DNA of 64,000 nt, from NCBI GenBank assembly GCA_014529385.2, contig CM043944.1:168587740-168651739 (forward strand). Direction: 5' to 3'. This DNA comes from Adiantum capillus-veneris. Taxonomy: Eukaryota > Streptophyta > Polypodiopsida > Polypodiales > Pteridaceae. The position numbers were made by a program, and so were the translations under genes. Numbering within the stretch: position 1 is the stretch's first letter; each line of letters starts with the position of its first letter. Below the pieces are notes generated by a model. It had not been told where the DNA came from and ran no database searches. It saw nothing but the letters and a program-made list of their open reading frames with translations. Below are positions 44,526 to 57,369 of this stretch, one piece after another.

Positions 44526-46575
44526 ACCCATGCATTTTTCTTCCATGCCTAAATTAGATTGTGGACCTTGCATCTCTCTATTCTTGACTGGACCTTAGCT
44601 TGGATAAGTCATAGACCTTGTCGCTTTTTACACTTTAATGGGACTTTTATTAGACAAGTGGTGGAACCTTGCATCCATTCTTCATGCCTAAATTAGATTG
44701 TGGACCTTGTGGCTCTCTATGCTTCAATGGATCTTACCTTGGACAAGTGGTTGACCTTTTGGCTCTCTATTCTACAATAGAGTGGGTCTCTATACTAGAA
44801 TAAATCTTAGCTTAAACAAGTGGTGAACCTTGTGAATCTCTATGCTTCAATAGAGCTTAGGCTTGGATAAATGGTGGACCTTGCATCAGGTCTCCATGCA
44901 TATATTAAATTATGGACCTTGTAAGTATTTGTGATACAATGGAGATTAGGCTGGACAAGTGGTGGACCTTGTGGCTCTCTATGCTTGAATATAGCTTAAG
45001 CTTGAACAAGTGATGGACGTTCCATCATTTTTCCATGCTTAGCTTAAATTGTGGACCTTCTGTCACTCAATGCTTCAATAGAGATTATCTTGAATAGGTG
45101 CTGGACTGTTATGGCTCTCTATTATTCAATGAAGTGATGCTCAATGCTTCAATGGAGCTTAGCTTGAAGAAATGATGGACCTTACATCAATTTTCCATGC
45201 ATACCTTAGATTGTGGACATTCTGGCTGTGTGTGCTTTGGTTGGACCTTGTGGCTCTATATGATGTAATAAAGATTAGCTTGGACAAGTGGTGGACCTTG
45301 TGGCTCTATATGATGTAATGAAGATTATCTTGGACAAGTGGTGGACCTTGTGGATCTCTATCCTTCAATAGAGCTTAGGGTTGGACAAGTGGTAGACCTT
45401 ATGGATCTCTATGCTTCAATAGGGCTTATGTTTGGACAAGTGGTGGACTTTGTATCAATTCTCTATGCATAGCTTACATTGTGGACCTTGTAACTCTCTA
45501 TGCTACAATGGATATTTGGGTGGGATAAGTGGTGAATCTTGTGGATCTCTATGCTTGAATGAAGTTTAAGCTTGAACACGTGGTGGACCTGCATCATTTC
45601 TCCTTGCTTAGCTTAAATTGTGGACCTTATGGCCTTCTATGCTTCAATGGAGATTATCTTGAACAAGTAGTGGTCATTATGGCTCTCTACTCTTTAGTGG
45701 AGTGGTTCTCTATGCTTCAATGGAGCTTAGCTTGGAGAAGTGGTGGACCTTGCATCAATTTTCCGTGCATAGCTTAGGTTGTGGATCTTCTAGCTCTATT
45801 TTGTTTGACTAAGATTAGCTTGGACAATTGGTGGACCTTGCATCAGTTCTCCGTGCATAGATTAGATTATGGACCTTGTAGGTATTTATGCTACAATGGA
45901 GATTAGGTTGGACAAGTGGTGGACCTTGTGGCTCTCTATGCTTGCATGAAGCTTAAGATTGAAGACATTCAATCATTTCTCCATGCTTACCTTAAATTGT
46001 GGACCTTGTGTCCCTCTACGCTTCAAGTGGTGGACATTTTGGATATGTTTTCTTCAATGGAGTGGCTCTCAATGCTTCAATGGAGCTTAGCTTGGAGAAG
46101 TGGTTGACCTTGCATCAATTTTCCATGCATAGCTTAGATTGTGGACATTATGGTGCTATATTCTTTGATGAAGCTTAGCTTGGACAAGTGGTGGACCTTA
46201 CATCAATTTTCCATAGGTAGCTTAGATTGTGGACCTTGTGGCTCTCTTTGCTTTGATGAAACTTACCTTTGACATGTAATGAACTTTGTGGTTTTGTATG
46301 CCTCAATGGCACTTATCTTGAATAGGTGGTGGACCTTATATTCATTTTTCATATGCAACTTAGAATCTGGATCTTTCATCTTTCTATGCTAAGATGGGAA
46401 TTAGGCTGGACAAGTGGTGGACCTTGTGGCTCTATACGTTTGACTAAAGCTTAAGGTTGAACAAGTGGTGGACCTTTCACCATTTCTCCATGCTTAGTTT
46501 ACAATGTGGTTCTTTATGCTTCAATTGAGTTTAGCTTGGACAAATGGTGGACCTTCTAGCTCTATATTCTTCAAA
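44521..46575 (+). repeat. Satellite A, right part
   Basis: Continuation of the left part: dozens of diverged units carrying AAGTGGTGGACCTT, CTCTCTATGCTTCAATG and GCTTAGCTTGGACA, with an alternating variant CCTTGCATCAATTTTCCATG. No protein is supported; open frames here are repeat translations. Confidence 0.9.
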
Positions 46576-46795
46576 ATTGGCATACCGTACAAGTAAAAAT
46601 TCTTGTGTCCTAATTCTGAGACTGTTTGGGGTTTTGTTTTAATAGTAGTTCATCAAAATTTCTCTAACTTTTGAAACACAACTAAAGCCAGGATAAAATC
46701 TTGTGAGCATTTTTTAAGGTTTGGGGCAGGGCTCCTAGCGGGGTCAAGGGGCAACAATGATTATTTTAGCATGATTTCTTTGCTTTTTAGATCGA
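46576..46795. other. Non-repetitive spacer between satellites A and B
   Basis: About 220 bp without the satellite core. No gene. Confidence 0.6.
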
Positions 46796-48562
46796 GGTCA
46801 ATAATTTCAAGTGGTGGATCTTTGGATGCATCCACCTTCAGAAACTGGCTATATACTTTGTTTAAAATGAGGTAGTGGATTTAAGAGACACAAACAATTG
46901 GATCCACAATTTAAGCCTTCGTTATAATGGCCAAGTGGTGGATCTTTGATACACCTACTTCTCAATTCTAGTATAAATGGCCAAGTGGTGGATCTAGGAT
47001 CTACTCATCCCACAAAAAATGTGTAAAATTACAAGTGTTATGATGGACAAGTGTTAAATGCACCTAACTTTAAGACATGGTTAGAATGGCCAAGTGGTGG
47101 ATCTAGGAGACCAACAATTGGATCCACAATTCAAGCCTTTATTATAATGTCCAAGTGGTGGATCTTTGATGCACCTACTTCCCAATTCTTAGTCTAAATG
47201 GCCAAGTGGTGGATCTAGGATCTACTCATCCCACAAACATTGTGTAAATTTACAAGTGTTATGATGGCCAAGTGTTGAATGCACCTAACTCTAAGGCATG
47301 GTTAGAATGGCCAAGTGGTGAATCTAGTAGACACCAGCAATTAGATCCACATTTCAAGCCTTCATTATAATGGCCAAGTGGTGGATCTTTGATGCACCTA
47401 CTTCCCAATTGTTAGTCTAAATGACCAAGTGGTGGATCTAAGATCTCACATCCCACAAACATTGTGTAAAATTACAAGTGTTATGATGGCCAAGTGTTGA
47501 ATGCACCTTACTTTAAGACATGATTAGAATGGCCAAGTGGTGGATCTAGGAGACACCAACAATTGGATTCACAATTCAAGCCTTTGTTATAATGGGTGGC
47601 CAAGTGGTGGATCTTTGATGCACCTACTTTCTAATTCTTAGTCGAAATGGCCAAGTGGTGGATCTAGGATCTACTCTTCCCACAAACATTGTGTAAATTT
47701 ACAAGTGTTATGATGGCCAAGTGTTGAATGCACCTAGCTTTAAGGCATGATTAGAATGGCCAAGTTGTGGATCTAGGAGACGCCAACAATTGGATCCACA
47801 TTTCAAGCCTTTGTTATAATGGCCAAGTGGTGGATCTAGGATCTACTCATTCCATAAACATTGTGTAAAATTACAAGTGTTATGATGGCGAAGGGTTGAA
47901 CGCACCTAACTTTAAGACATGGTTAGAATGGCCAAGTGATGGATCTAGGAGACACCAACAATTGGATCCACATTTCAATCCTTTGTTATAATGGTCAAGT
48001 GGTGGATCTTGATGCACCTACTTCCCAATTCTTAGTTTAAATGGCCAAGTGGTGGATCTACGACCTACTCATCCCACAAACATTGTGTAAAATTACAAGT
48101 GCTATGATGGCCAAGTGTTAAATGCACCTAAATTTAAGACATGGTTAAAATGGCCAAGTGGTGGATCTTTGATGCACTTACTTCCCAATCCTTAGTCTAA
48201 ATGGCCAAGTGGTGGATCTAGGATCTACTCATCCCATGAACATTGTGTAAAACTACAAGTGTCATGATGGCCAAGTGTTGAATGCACCTAACTTTAAGAC
48301 ATGGTTAGAATGGTCAAGTGGTGGATCTAGGAGACACCAATAATTGGATTCACAATTCAAGCTTTCGTTATAATGGGCAAGTGGTTTATCTTTGATGCAC
48401 CTACTTCCCAATTCTTAGACTAAATGGCCAAGTGGTGGACTAGGATCTACTCATCCCACAAACATTGTGTAAAATTACAAGTGTTATGATGGCCAAGTGT
48501 TGAATGCACCTAGCTTTAACAAATGGTTAGAATGGCCAAGTGGTGGATCTAGGAGACACCAA
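46796..48562 (+). repeat. Satellite B (about 224-bp higher-order unit)
   Basis: Landmark ACAAGTGTTATGATGGCCAA recurs at about 47030, 47255, 47478, 47704, 47876, 48096, 48256 and 48478, a period near 224 bp with some shorter (about 165 bp) units lacking one segment. Each full unit holds GGCCAAGTGGTGGATCT three times in different contexts (GATGCACC, ATCTACTCATCC, AGACACCAACAA). The core is the same as in A and C except ATCT for ACCT. Confidence 0.9.
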
Positions 48563-51500
48563 AAATTCACACATTGATCTTGAAATAATAGAGATAGCTT
48601 GAACAAGTGGTCCACCTTTACATCACCTTGGGCTAAAACCTCCATAACAAGATGGATAGTAGGTTGGACAAGTGGTGGACTTCTACCCCATACTATCCAT
48701 GGTAAAAAATAGTAGTTACACTCCATTCACACATTGATCTTCAAATAATAGAGATAGCTTCTTTCAATAGAGCTAGCTTGGAATCACCTTGTGCTAAAGC
48801 CTCCATGACACAATGGATAGTAGGTTGGACAGATGGTGAAACTCTACCCCAAACCATCCATGGTGATAAACAAAGTAGCTACACTCCATTCACACATTGA
48901 CTTTGAAACAATAGAGATAACTTCTTTCAATGGAGCTAGCTTGAACACGTGGTGGACCTTCAAACAATCTTGGGCTAAAACCTCCATAAAACAATGGATG
49001 GTAGGGTGGAAGGGTGGTGGACCTTTGCCCCAAACCATTCATGGTAGTAAACAAAGTAGCTACACTACATTCACACATTGAATTTAAAACAATAGAGATA
49101 GCTTTGTTCAATAGATCTAGCTTGGATTGGTGGTGGACCTTCAAACCAACCTACGCTAAAACCTCTAGAACACAATGGATAGTAGGTTGGAAAGATAGTG
49201 GACCTCTACCGGAAACCATCCATGGTAGTATGCCTAGTAGCTACACTCCATTCACACATTGACCTTCAAACAATAGAGGGAGGAATTTTCAATAGATCTA
49301 GCTTCGACAGGTGGTGGACCTTCAAACCACTTAGGGATAAAACCTCCATAACACAATGGATCGCAGTCTGAACAAGTGTTGGAACTTACCCCAAACCATC
49401 CATGGTACTAAACATAATAGCTACACTCCATTCACACTTTGACCTTCAAACAATAGAGAAAGGACTATTCAATAGAGCTAGCTTGGACAAGTGATGGACC
49501 TTCAAACCACCATGGGCTAAAATCTCCATAACACAATGGTCCTTCAAACCACCATGGGCTAAAACCTCCATAACACAACGGTTAGTAGATTGGACAAGTG
49601 GTTGACCTCTACCCCAAACCATCCACGTGATCAGATTAGAGATAGGACTATTCAATAGAGCTAGCTTAGATAACTGGTGGACCTTCAAACAACCTTGGGC
49701 TAAAACCTCCATAACACAATAGATAGTAGGTTGGACAAGTGGTGGACCTCTATCCCAAACCATCCATGATAGTAAAAAAAGGAGCTACACTCCATTCACA
49801 CATTGACCTTGAAACAATAGAAATAGATTATTTCAAAGAAGCTAGCTTCGACAAGTGGTGGACCTTCAAACAATCTTGGGCTAAAACCTCCATAACACAA
49901 TGGATAGTAGGTTAAACAAATGGTGGACCTTTGCCCCAAACTGTCCATGGTAGTAAACAAAGTAGCTACACTCCATTCACACACTTACTTTGAAACAAAA
50001 GAGATAGCTTTGTTCAATAGATCTAGCTTGGATAGGTGGTGGACCTTCAAACCAACCTAGGCTAGAACCTCCAGAACACAATGGAAAGTAGGTTGAACAA
50101 GTGGTGGACCTCTGTCCCAAACCATCCATGGTAGTAAGCCTAGTAGATACACTCCATTTGCATATTGATCTTCAAACAATAGAGATAGGAATATTCAATA
50201 GAGCTAGCTTGGACAGGTGGTGGACCTTCAAACCACCTTGGGCTAAAACCTCCATAACACAGTGGTTAGTAGGTTGGACAAGTGGTGGATCTCTACCCCA
50301 AACCATCCATGGTAGTAAACATAATAGCTACACTCCATTCACACATTGACCTTCACACAATAGAGATAGCTTCTTTCAATAGATCTAGCTTGGATAGGTG
50401 GTGGACCCTGAAACTGCCTTGGGCTAAAACCTCCATAACACAATGCATTGTAGGTTTGACAAGAGTTGGACCTCTAGCCGAAACCATCCATGCTATTAGA
50501 GTAGAGATATGACTATTCAATAGAGAGAGCTTGGACAAGTTGTGGACCTTTAAACCACATAGGGCTAAAACTTGCATAACATAGTGTCTAGTAGGTTGGA
50601 AAAGTGATGGTCCTCTGCCCAAACCATCCATGGTAGTAAACAAGGTAGTTACACTCCACACACATTGACCTTCAAACAATGGAGATATCTTCTTTCAATA
50701 GAGCTAGCTTGGACAGGTGGTGGACCTTCAAACCACCTTGGGCTAGAACCTCAATAACACATTAGATAGTAGGTTGGACAAGTGTTAGACCTCTACCCCA
50801 AACCATCCACGCTATAAGAGTAGAGATATGACTATTCAATAGAGCTATCTTGGACAGGTGGTGGACCTTCAAACCACCTTGGGCTAAAACCTCCATAACA
50901 CAATGGTTAGTAGGTTGGACAAGTGATGGACCTCTATCCCAAACCCTTCATGGGAGTAAACATAGTAGCTAGACTCTATTCACACTTTAACCTTCAAACA
51001 ATAGTGGTGGATTCTTTCAATAGATCTAGCTTGGATAGGTGGTGGATCTTCAAACAATCTTGAGCTAAAACCTCCGTAACGCAATGGTTAGTAAGCTAGA
51101 CAAGTGGTGGACCTCTGTCCCAAACCATCAATGGTAGTAAACATAGTAGCTCTACTCCATTCACACATTGACCTTCAAACAATAGAAATAGCTTCTTCAA
51201 TAGATCTAGCTTGAAAAGGTAGTGGACCTTCAAACCACCTTGGGCTAAAACCTCAATAACACAATGGATAGTAGGTTGGAAAAGTGTTGGACCTCTACCC
51301 CAAACCATCCACATCATTAGACTAGAGATAGGACTATTCAATAGAGCTAGCTTAGACAAGTGATGAACCTTCAAACCACCATGGGCTAAAACCTCCATAA
51401 CACAATGGTTAGTAGGTTGAACAATTGGTGGACCTCTACCCCAAACCATCCACATGATCAGAGTAGAGATAGGACTATTCAATAGAGCTAGCTTGGACAG

Positions 51501-51640
51501 GTGGTGGACCTTCAAACAACTTTGGCTAAAACCTCAATAACACAATAGATAGTAGGTTGGACAAGTGGTGGACCTTCAAATAACCTTGGGCTAAAACCTC
51601 AATAACACAATAGATAGTAGGTTGGACAAGTGGTGGACCT
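48563..51640 (+). repeat. Satellite C, left arm (about 180-bp monomers)
   Basis: Landmark CCATTCACACATTGA recurs about every 180 bp from 48723 to 51165. Each monomer holds AGCTAGCTTGGACA, GTGGTGGACCTTCAAACC, GGGCTAAAACCTCCATAACA, CAATGGATAGTAGGTTGGAC, AAGTGGTGGACCTCTACCCC and AAACCATCCATGG, so the core occurs twice per monomer about 90 bp apart. Some monomers are half units. No gene. Confidence 0.92.
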
Positions 51641-52470
51641 CAAAGCTCTCTTTTGATATTGTTGACAGCAAGTGGTAGGTGACAAGGAGGTGATTGATAT
51701 ATACGACAAGGCCTTGGATGAGGTTGGTTGGGTGCTTCAAAACCTTCCTTCAAATCATGCCTACAGATAGTCGACCCACTTTCTTGTAGTGATGACTCTG
51801 CAATTGAAAAACAAGTTTTCTATGTTTCAAAGAATACAAACAATTTTTACATTTTCTACACTATGGTATTATTAGATGCCAAAGTCCATCTTCAACTTAC
51901 TCATTGTTATAAACAAATCCCAATTGAAAACCTTACAAAGCTTCACCATTTCTCCAATGTATGCTTCTTTGAAGCATGGAGAAAAGTAAGGTCTACCACA
52001 TGGCTAGGCTAGGCTCCACTATGAATGGGAGAAAAGTAAGATCTACCATAGGTCGAAACTAGGCTTGATGATGAGGGGTCTCTTGTTTCAAGGTCTACGA
52101 CTTGTCCAAGCTACACTTCATACAATATAGTGGTGGATAGCTAGACTCGATTGGGAATGGGAGAAAAGGTGCAAGGTCCACCACATGTCCAACCTCTTAG
52201 GCTCTTTCTTAAATGTTTTCCTTCTCACTACATGGAGGACTTGTGATATGTTTCCCATGAGGGGCTTTACCAAAAGGTCCACCACCTGTTCAAGCTTGCT
52301 CCATGGAATATCTATAAATATGTTTTTTGAGATCTACAAAAATAAACAAAAAGAAAAATTTGATACAATGCACATGTATATTCAAGTATGTGAAACAAGG
52401 TTCAAGTCATAAAAGGTACCTTAGGGGTGTGTTTTATTTAGCCTTAGAAGATTGTTCTCAGCTTTGACCT
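51641..52470. other. Left edge of the coding core
   Basis: No gene supported. Inverted satellite cores (GGTCTACCACTTGTCCAAG type) appear near 52078, 52174 and 52276, so core polarity already switches here, about 400 bp inside the left arm. Confidence 0.55.
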
Positions 52471-52473
52471 TGT

Positions 52474-52680
52474 TTATATAGCCTTTGCAGTGGTTGCCTT
52501 CAATGGCCCCTTTGTAATACATCCCAATTTCCTAGCTAGATTGATCAATTGTGGTGCCTTGATGCTTTCAACAATTGTACCTTCCTTTTCCAATATCTCT
52601 TGTATTTCTGATGTCATTGTTGTCAGTTTTGTCACTTGTTCGATTGTGTTTGCCTTCAAGGATAGCTTCACCTTTGTCAT
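52474..52680 (-). pseudogene. Short coding remnant in the core
   Basis: Minus-strand frame of 68 codons with EIQEILEKEGTIVESI and a basic end; coiled-coil-like. It may be the 3' end of the HAD-like gene just upstream or a separate exon. Family not recognised. Confidence 0.3.
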
Positions 52681-52689
52681 ATTTTGTAG

Positions 52690-53640
52690 GAGTTATCCTT
52701 CTTGTAAAGAACACCTTGGCTGACCAAGCATCGTTTTTTTGCTTCCAATTCCCTTTGATTTCCTTTTTATTTCACTCTCATTTTTCAATGCTAGCTGTCC
52801 GTAACAATTAGAGGAAATGAAATTCCACACATCCCTTGTCTCATCTAGCTCAAACAAGTAGGGAAGCAACTCCTCCAAGAGCATATTGTCAACCAGTTTT
52901 TCACCATCAAATTGGGATGGAAAAATACAATTTTTTGCCGGGGAAATGCATCCCTTGTAAGGAGAGTCATCAATAAGCATTGTTCTTCATGGGTCACATT
53001 CATACCCCATGGAAATTTTAGCTAGAGGCTTGAACATTGAGGCTCAACAGTTGGATTGTCAGGTCTAAATAATTTATTTCTTTGAGAAGTGTAGCAACTT
53101 CTTGATTCCAAATTGCAAAGAAAGGCAATGTACCTTTTACTAAGCTCTCTAGGGTTTTAAGAATTTGAATCACATTGTTCCTAGTAGCCATCATCCAAAT
53201 TGCAACATTAAACCTCTGTAATATAGTTTTCAAGAATTGATGCAACCTGGCCTAAGTATAATATATCTTTTTGGATCTAGTTGCACTGATTGGTGGTGTG
53301 AGGATGGCTGAGGGGAACGTTTCAATAACATACAAATTAAGTCCAAAATAATTGTATAGACTTCTCAACCTCTGCACTAGATGAAGTAGCAACAAATGGA
53401 AATGGCTCTTGAGTAGATGTTTTAGTCTTTTTTGAAGTAGGTTGTATTGTTGGAGTAGGCATTTCTTTATTCTCACTGTTGCAGGCTTGCTCAAGGCGCA
53501 CATCACTAGACTTTGGTATAGATGTATCATCCACCTTGGGCATGTGAGAAATAATAGAATCAAGGGGTTTAACAATTGCGAACTCAACCACGGGGGCTTT
53601 ATCTATCCCAATTTGCAAATCTAAAAAACACAAATAACAT
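52690..53640 (-). pseudogene. NIF/FCP1-type HAD phosphatase-like gene, broken
   Basis: On the minus strand: a Ser/Thr/Pro-rich lead (53633-53400), then YTIILDLICMLLKR (HAD motif I position, about 53360-53320), YIILRPGC, a frame change, then FLKTILQRFNVAIWMMATRN (about 53230-53175), FFAIWNQE, and after another break LLIDDSPYKG (about 52980-52950) with NCIFPSQFD and a DVWNFI end. This is the order of plant NLI-interacting-factor/FCP1 phosphatases: DLNGxL, RPG, VxIWSSA, LLIDDSPYK. In motif I the second catalytic Asp is gone (DLIC), and two frameshifts occur, so it is not an active phosphatase. Confidence 0.6.
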
Positions 53641-54714
53641 TGGTTTCTAAAAAATCACTAGAATTTAAATCACCAATTGTAAACATGTGGAAATCAAACT
53701 TAGGAGTTTATTCAAGGTAAAATCAATATCATAAACCTTGCAACTACTGGTACACAAGGCAACACTACTCTAGACTACAATCTTTCATTACAAACTTGTA
53801 CACCCTATACTTTAATAAAAATTAGTACTTAAGTGAATACTGAAGGCCACATAAAGTTAACAACAACCATGATTTACTTGATTGAGATTTGATCCATTAA
53901 AAGTCATATTAACACATGTAATTAATACTTCTATCCATATACATACTTGAAAACATCAAATAAAGTCATAGTCAACAAACTATGTGTCTCCTCATTCAAG
54001 TCGACCAATAGTCTCAACACATGCATAGCCATAGCCTCTTGATTTGATGTCTAAAGATAACCTTTATCCAAAGGTGTTAATTTTGGATGAAATATATAGC
54101 TACATTTTGGACACTTGTACAATGAGAGGTATTTTTGTAATCCAACTCGTTTCCCTTTTCTACAAATTTACAAATCCATGCCTAGTTAATCTCTCTCTTC
54201 TTCTATATACAATTCTTCTCTCAATAGAGACGTTAATAGAAGCAAGGTCTACCACTTGTCTAAGCCAGTGCAAGGAAATGGATATTGTTTTAAGTCTATC
54301 ACAATTAGACTGCACAGAAGGTTCATCACCACACTTGTTTTAATTAGCCTACATGGAAGGTCCACCACTTGTCCAAGCTATATGGGGTTGTTTGAAAGTC
54401 TAACACACTTTTTGAGATTGGGATCTATGTATGATTCACCTACCCATGCTAGCCTTGAAAGTATAAAATAAAGGGGATAGTACGAGGTCTAAAACTCATC
54501 AATTAAAGCTCTTAAGTCTAGGTTAGTGTTTTTTTTAAATCTAAGGATTCATGACTCAAAAATTATAAGATTATTCTCTACATTTAAAACTTTAATTCTT
54601 AAAGATGAAAAAGATGGACTAAAAAAATATTACATAAAACAAAACCTAACATTAATAGTATCAAATCAACAAGAATAGATGTTAACATATACAAGAAATT
54701 CAAAACATACATCC
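53641..54714. other. Spacer between the two core genes
   Basis: AT-rich, no gene supported; may include introns. Two inverted satellite cores lie at about 54242 and 54358. Confidence 0.45.
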
Positions 54715-57330
54715 TTCCATTTCCAAGTAGGCCTCCATTGACAAAGGAGGTAGTCTTCTTGTCCTACTTCTTCTTGCGGAGAAATCTCTTCTCTGATGGG
54801 CACATTGTTAGCTAATTGCAAAGTAGGTTGTTGATCTTGAAGGCCAGCCCACTTTTCTATATCAGCATGGGCCTTAGAAAATTTTGAGAAGCCTGGTTGT
54901 TAAGGTTCCTTGTTCTTGCACGCTCACAACTAAGCAGATGACATTTTTTTTGTTGTAATCCTTCTTGTACAACCAGAGAGACATCACTAAAGAGATCTAC
55001 AAGCTTGCAATCTTCAAAATAGTATGTATGAATGTAGTGCGACACAAACTCTTTTTTTGGCTTCCAAATATTGCAAATTTAACATGCCTTCATTTCCTAC
55101 TTGAAGCAAAGAACAATCAATTGGCATGGGATGTTGTTCTGATCTCCTTCTTAGGTCTTCAAATGCATTACCTTGTCCAGAAGGAATTGAATTGCTCCTT
55201 TGCAAGGTGCTAATGGAAAGTGATGCAAGGCACCACAACAATGGTAGCTCACATTATCTCCCATACTCTGGAATGGACATTGCAATTTTGTGAGTTTAGA
55301 GAAATCTATAAATGCAAGAAACACAAATCCAGAATCAATTGAGCCTCCAAAAATAGCCAACATCCCATCCAAAGCATTGCTAAATATCTCCTCACTCCAC
55401 TGCAAGTTGTCCCCATAGTGTTTTGTCAAGTCTAAAATGCATAAGCCAGTAGGAATTTGGTGGTTGAGTGGCGCTTCAGGTAGAGATTTCCTTCCATCTG
55501 GAGGTTCACCACATAGATGGACCATGGAAAATCAATAGACTCAATTTTCTCCTTGTGAAGGTGAATTGCCCATTGCATGTATTTTATAGCTTCATTCAGA
55601 AAATCCATTTTCTTTGTTCCACGCTTCAAGGCCATTGCTCACATAGCATTAGAATGGTTTTATAAAATTCATCATTGATTTTTTACATGTTGACTATTTC
55701 GTCCCAATCTTTACATGGTGATGACTCATTCATAGCATTGAAGCCTTCAAGAAGTGCATCTTGAATGACTTTGTCTTGTTTGAGTTGCTTGATTCGATCA
55801 TACATATCAATTACATCACCATCTTTTGCACTCTTTGACAATAAAATATTCTCCTCTTTAATTTCTTCTTGAATGATCTTTACCTCTGATTCCTCAAGAC
55901 CACAAAGAAATCTGAATACTGTTGTTGGGGGTTTCTTGTTCTCCTCCTCAAGCCTTGTAATAATTTATACCCAACAATTATAAACTCGATCGGAATATGT
56001 AACCATGTGTGCCTGTTTAGCTATCCAACTTGCTCCTGCACTCATTCTTGCCAATCGAAGAAAAGTCTAGAAAGAAATATAGCACCAATGAGAAGATTGA
56101 ACTCAAGTGTTCAATTAAAGACAATAAGAAAGAAAAATTAAGACACTTACATCCCATCCAGCACGAGATATATATCCCTCTGCAACTCCAGTTGCTGCCC
56201 TTGATGGTTGTCCTGAATAGATCCATTGACTTCACAAATGCCGCAATATTTGACTGTAAGGTTGCTTGACATACAATGCTTTAGCCTCATCATTTGCAAT
56301 GGTAGATATAGCAGTTACAACCATTGGAGGAGCATTTACAACAATACGAGCCTTTTGAAATTTATACACGTCAATCAATCTTTGAAATATCTCATTGTTT
56401 TTTTGTTCATTGTGAAGCAAAACTTTTGCGGCATAAATTGAATGTTGGCCATCAAGAATCCAATAAAGATAAACTTGTAGTTTTCCCTCTTGTACCTCTT
56501 CTGCTGCCAAAGGTGTACCCTGCTTTCCCTTTGCATTTTGAACAAGCATTAAATATGCACACATTGTAGGCTTAGTTGTACTTCGAGAAAATCCAAATAG
56601 CATGCTTTCAGTATGTTTTCCATCAATAGTACGTACATTATAGTGATCAAGGGCCAGCCAATAATTTTGAATAGGGATATCAAACTCCTTATATTCGAAA
56701 GGAAAATAGCTTATATATTTATTCATTCCACTTGTATCTTTTTCTTGTCCTTTCATGGCCTCTGCCTCTAGAGCTTCTGGATCCACGATTCTCATCTTGG
56801 ACGTTGAACCTTGTGTTGAGGATGCTAGAGATGCATTGTCTACATCCAAAATAGAACTAGTCTCCTTAGGTGCTAGTTTTTGCACTTTGACTTTCTTGTT
56901 TATAGGTGGTCGTGAAGGTTTCACCTTCTTTCCCTGTAGTGTGGCTCTGATGGAGCTTTGAGGTTGATCTGTTGTGACACCTTGAGTTGACTCTTCAATC
57001 TTCCATCCTCAAGAAAACATTGTCTCATCTTTATTTTGAGACATGTGTGAAATGCATGTGCTCTTGGAGATAATTGGAATTCTTGATTCATTGGGACTAC
57101 AATATCAATGCATTCCACCTGTGGATGACCATCAACTGTAGAGATAGAGGCTTCCACTACTTGGCCAACATCTTCAAATAGACTGTCATTCTCTTTCTTT
57201 GCAATAAATAGATGCACCTATGAAATTGTGCACCCTTCACACCATGTATATACAGATACCAATTCCTTTGATCAATGCAAGTATAGTCAATTGAGACATC
57301 CACCCTTATAATATTCCTTTTTGGTGCCAT
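54715..57330 (-). pseudogene. ParB/DGQHR-like gene with introns, broken
   Basis: The minus-strand ATG at 57330 (MAPKRNIIRVDVSIDYTC) lies 40 bp inside the right satellite arm. The frame shifts near 57200 and 56930, then runs 56924-56232 with FDIPIQNYWLALDHYNVR, TKPTMCAYLMLVQNAKG, and VYLYWILDGQHSIYAAKVLL. The last matches the DGQHR/ParB-type nuclease-fold motif (I-DGQHR-xxAA) with Ser for Arg. After an 84-bp intron (56150-56067) it continues with ARMSAGASWIAKQAHMVTYS, an acidic helical region, PCKDWDEIVNM, and at least one more exon ending WKWKD before GTATGT at about 54715. Several stops are present. ParB-fold domains act in DNA-site binding or nucleotide hydrolysis. Function here is unknown. 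Confidence 0.5.
56067..56150 (-). other. Intron of the ParB-like gene
   Basis: 84 bp, GTAAGTGTC donor and TTTCTAG acceptor on the minus strand. Removal joins ISRAGWD to TFLRLARM in frame. Confidence 0.6.
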
Positions 57331-57369
57331 ATCTTCCTGGAAAAAAAAAAATTCAGTTGTTACTAAATA

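Noticed and set aside
46796-48562. Regular repeats with unique-looking spacers, like a CRISPR array
   Set aside because: Repeats are tens of bases within a 224-bp monomer, spacers recur between units, and the context is a plant nucleus; it is satellite DNA.
48484-51515. Many 60-139 codon frames with VWGRGPP/VHHLSKLALL phrases
   Set aside because: They are satellite C monomers read through in frame; the 180-bp period is divisible by three, which keeps frames open by chance.
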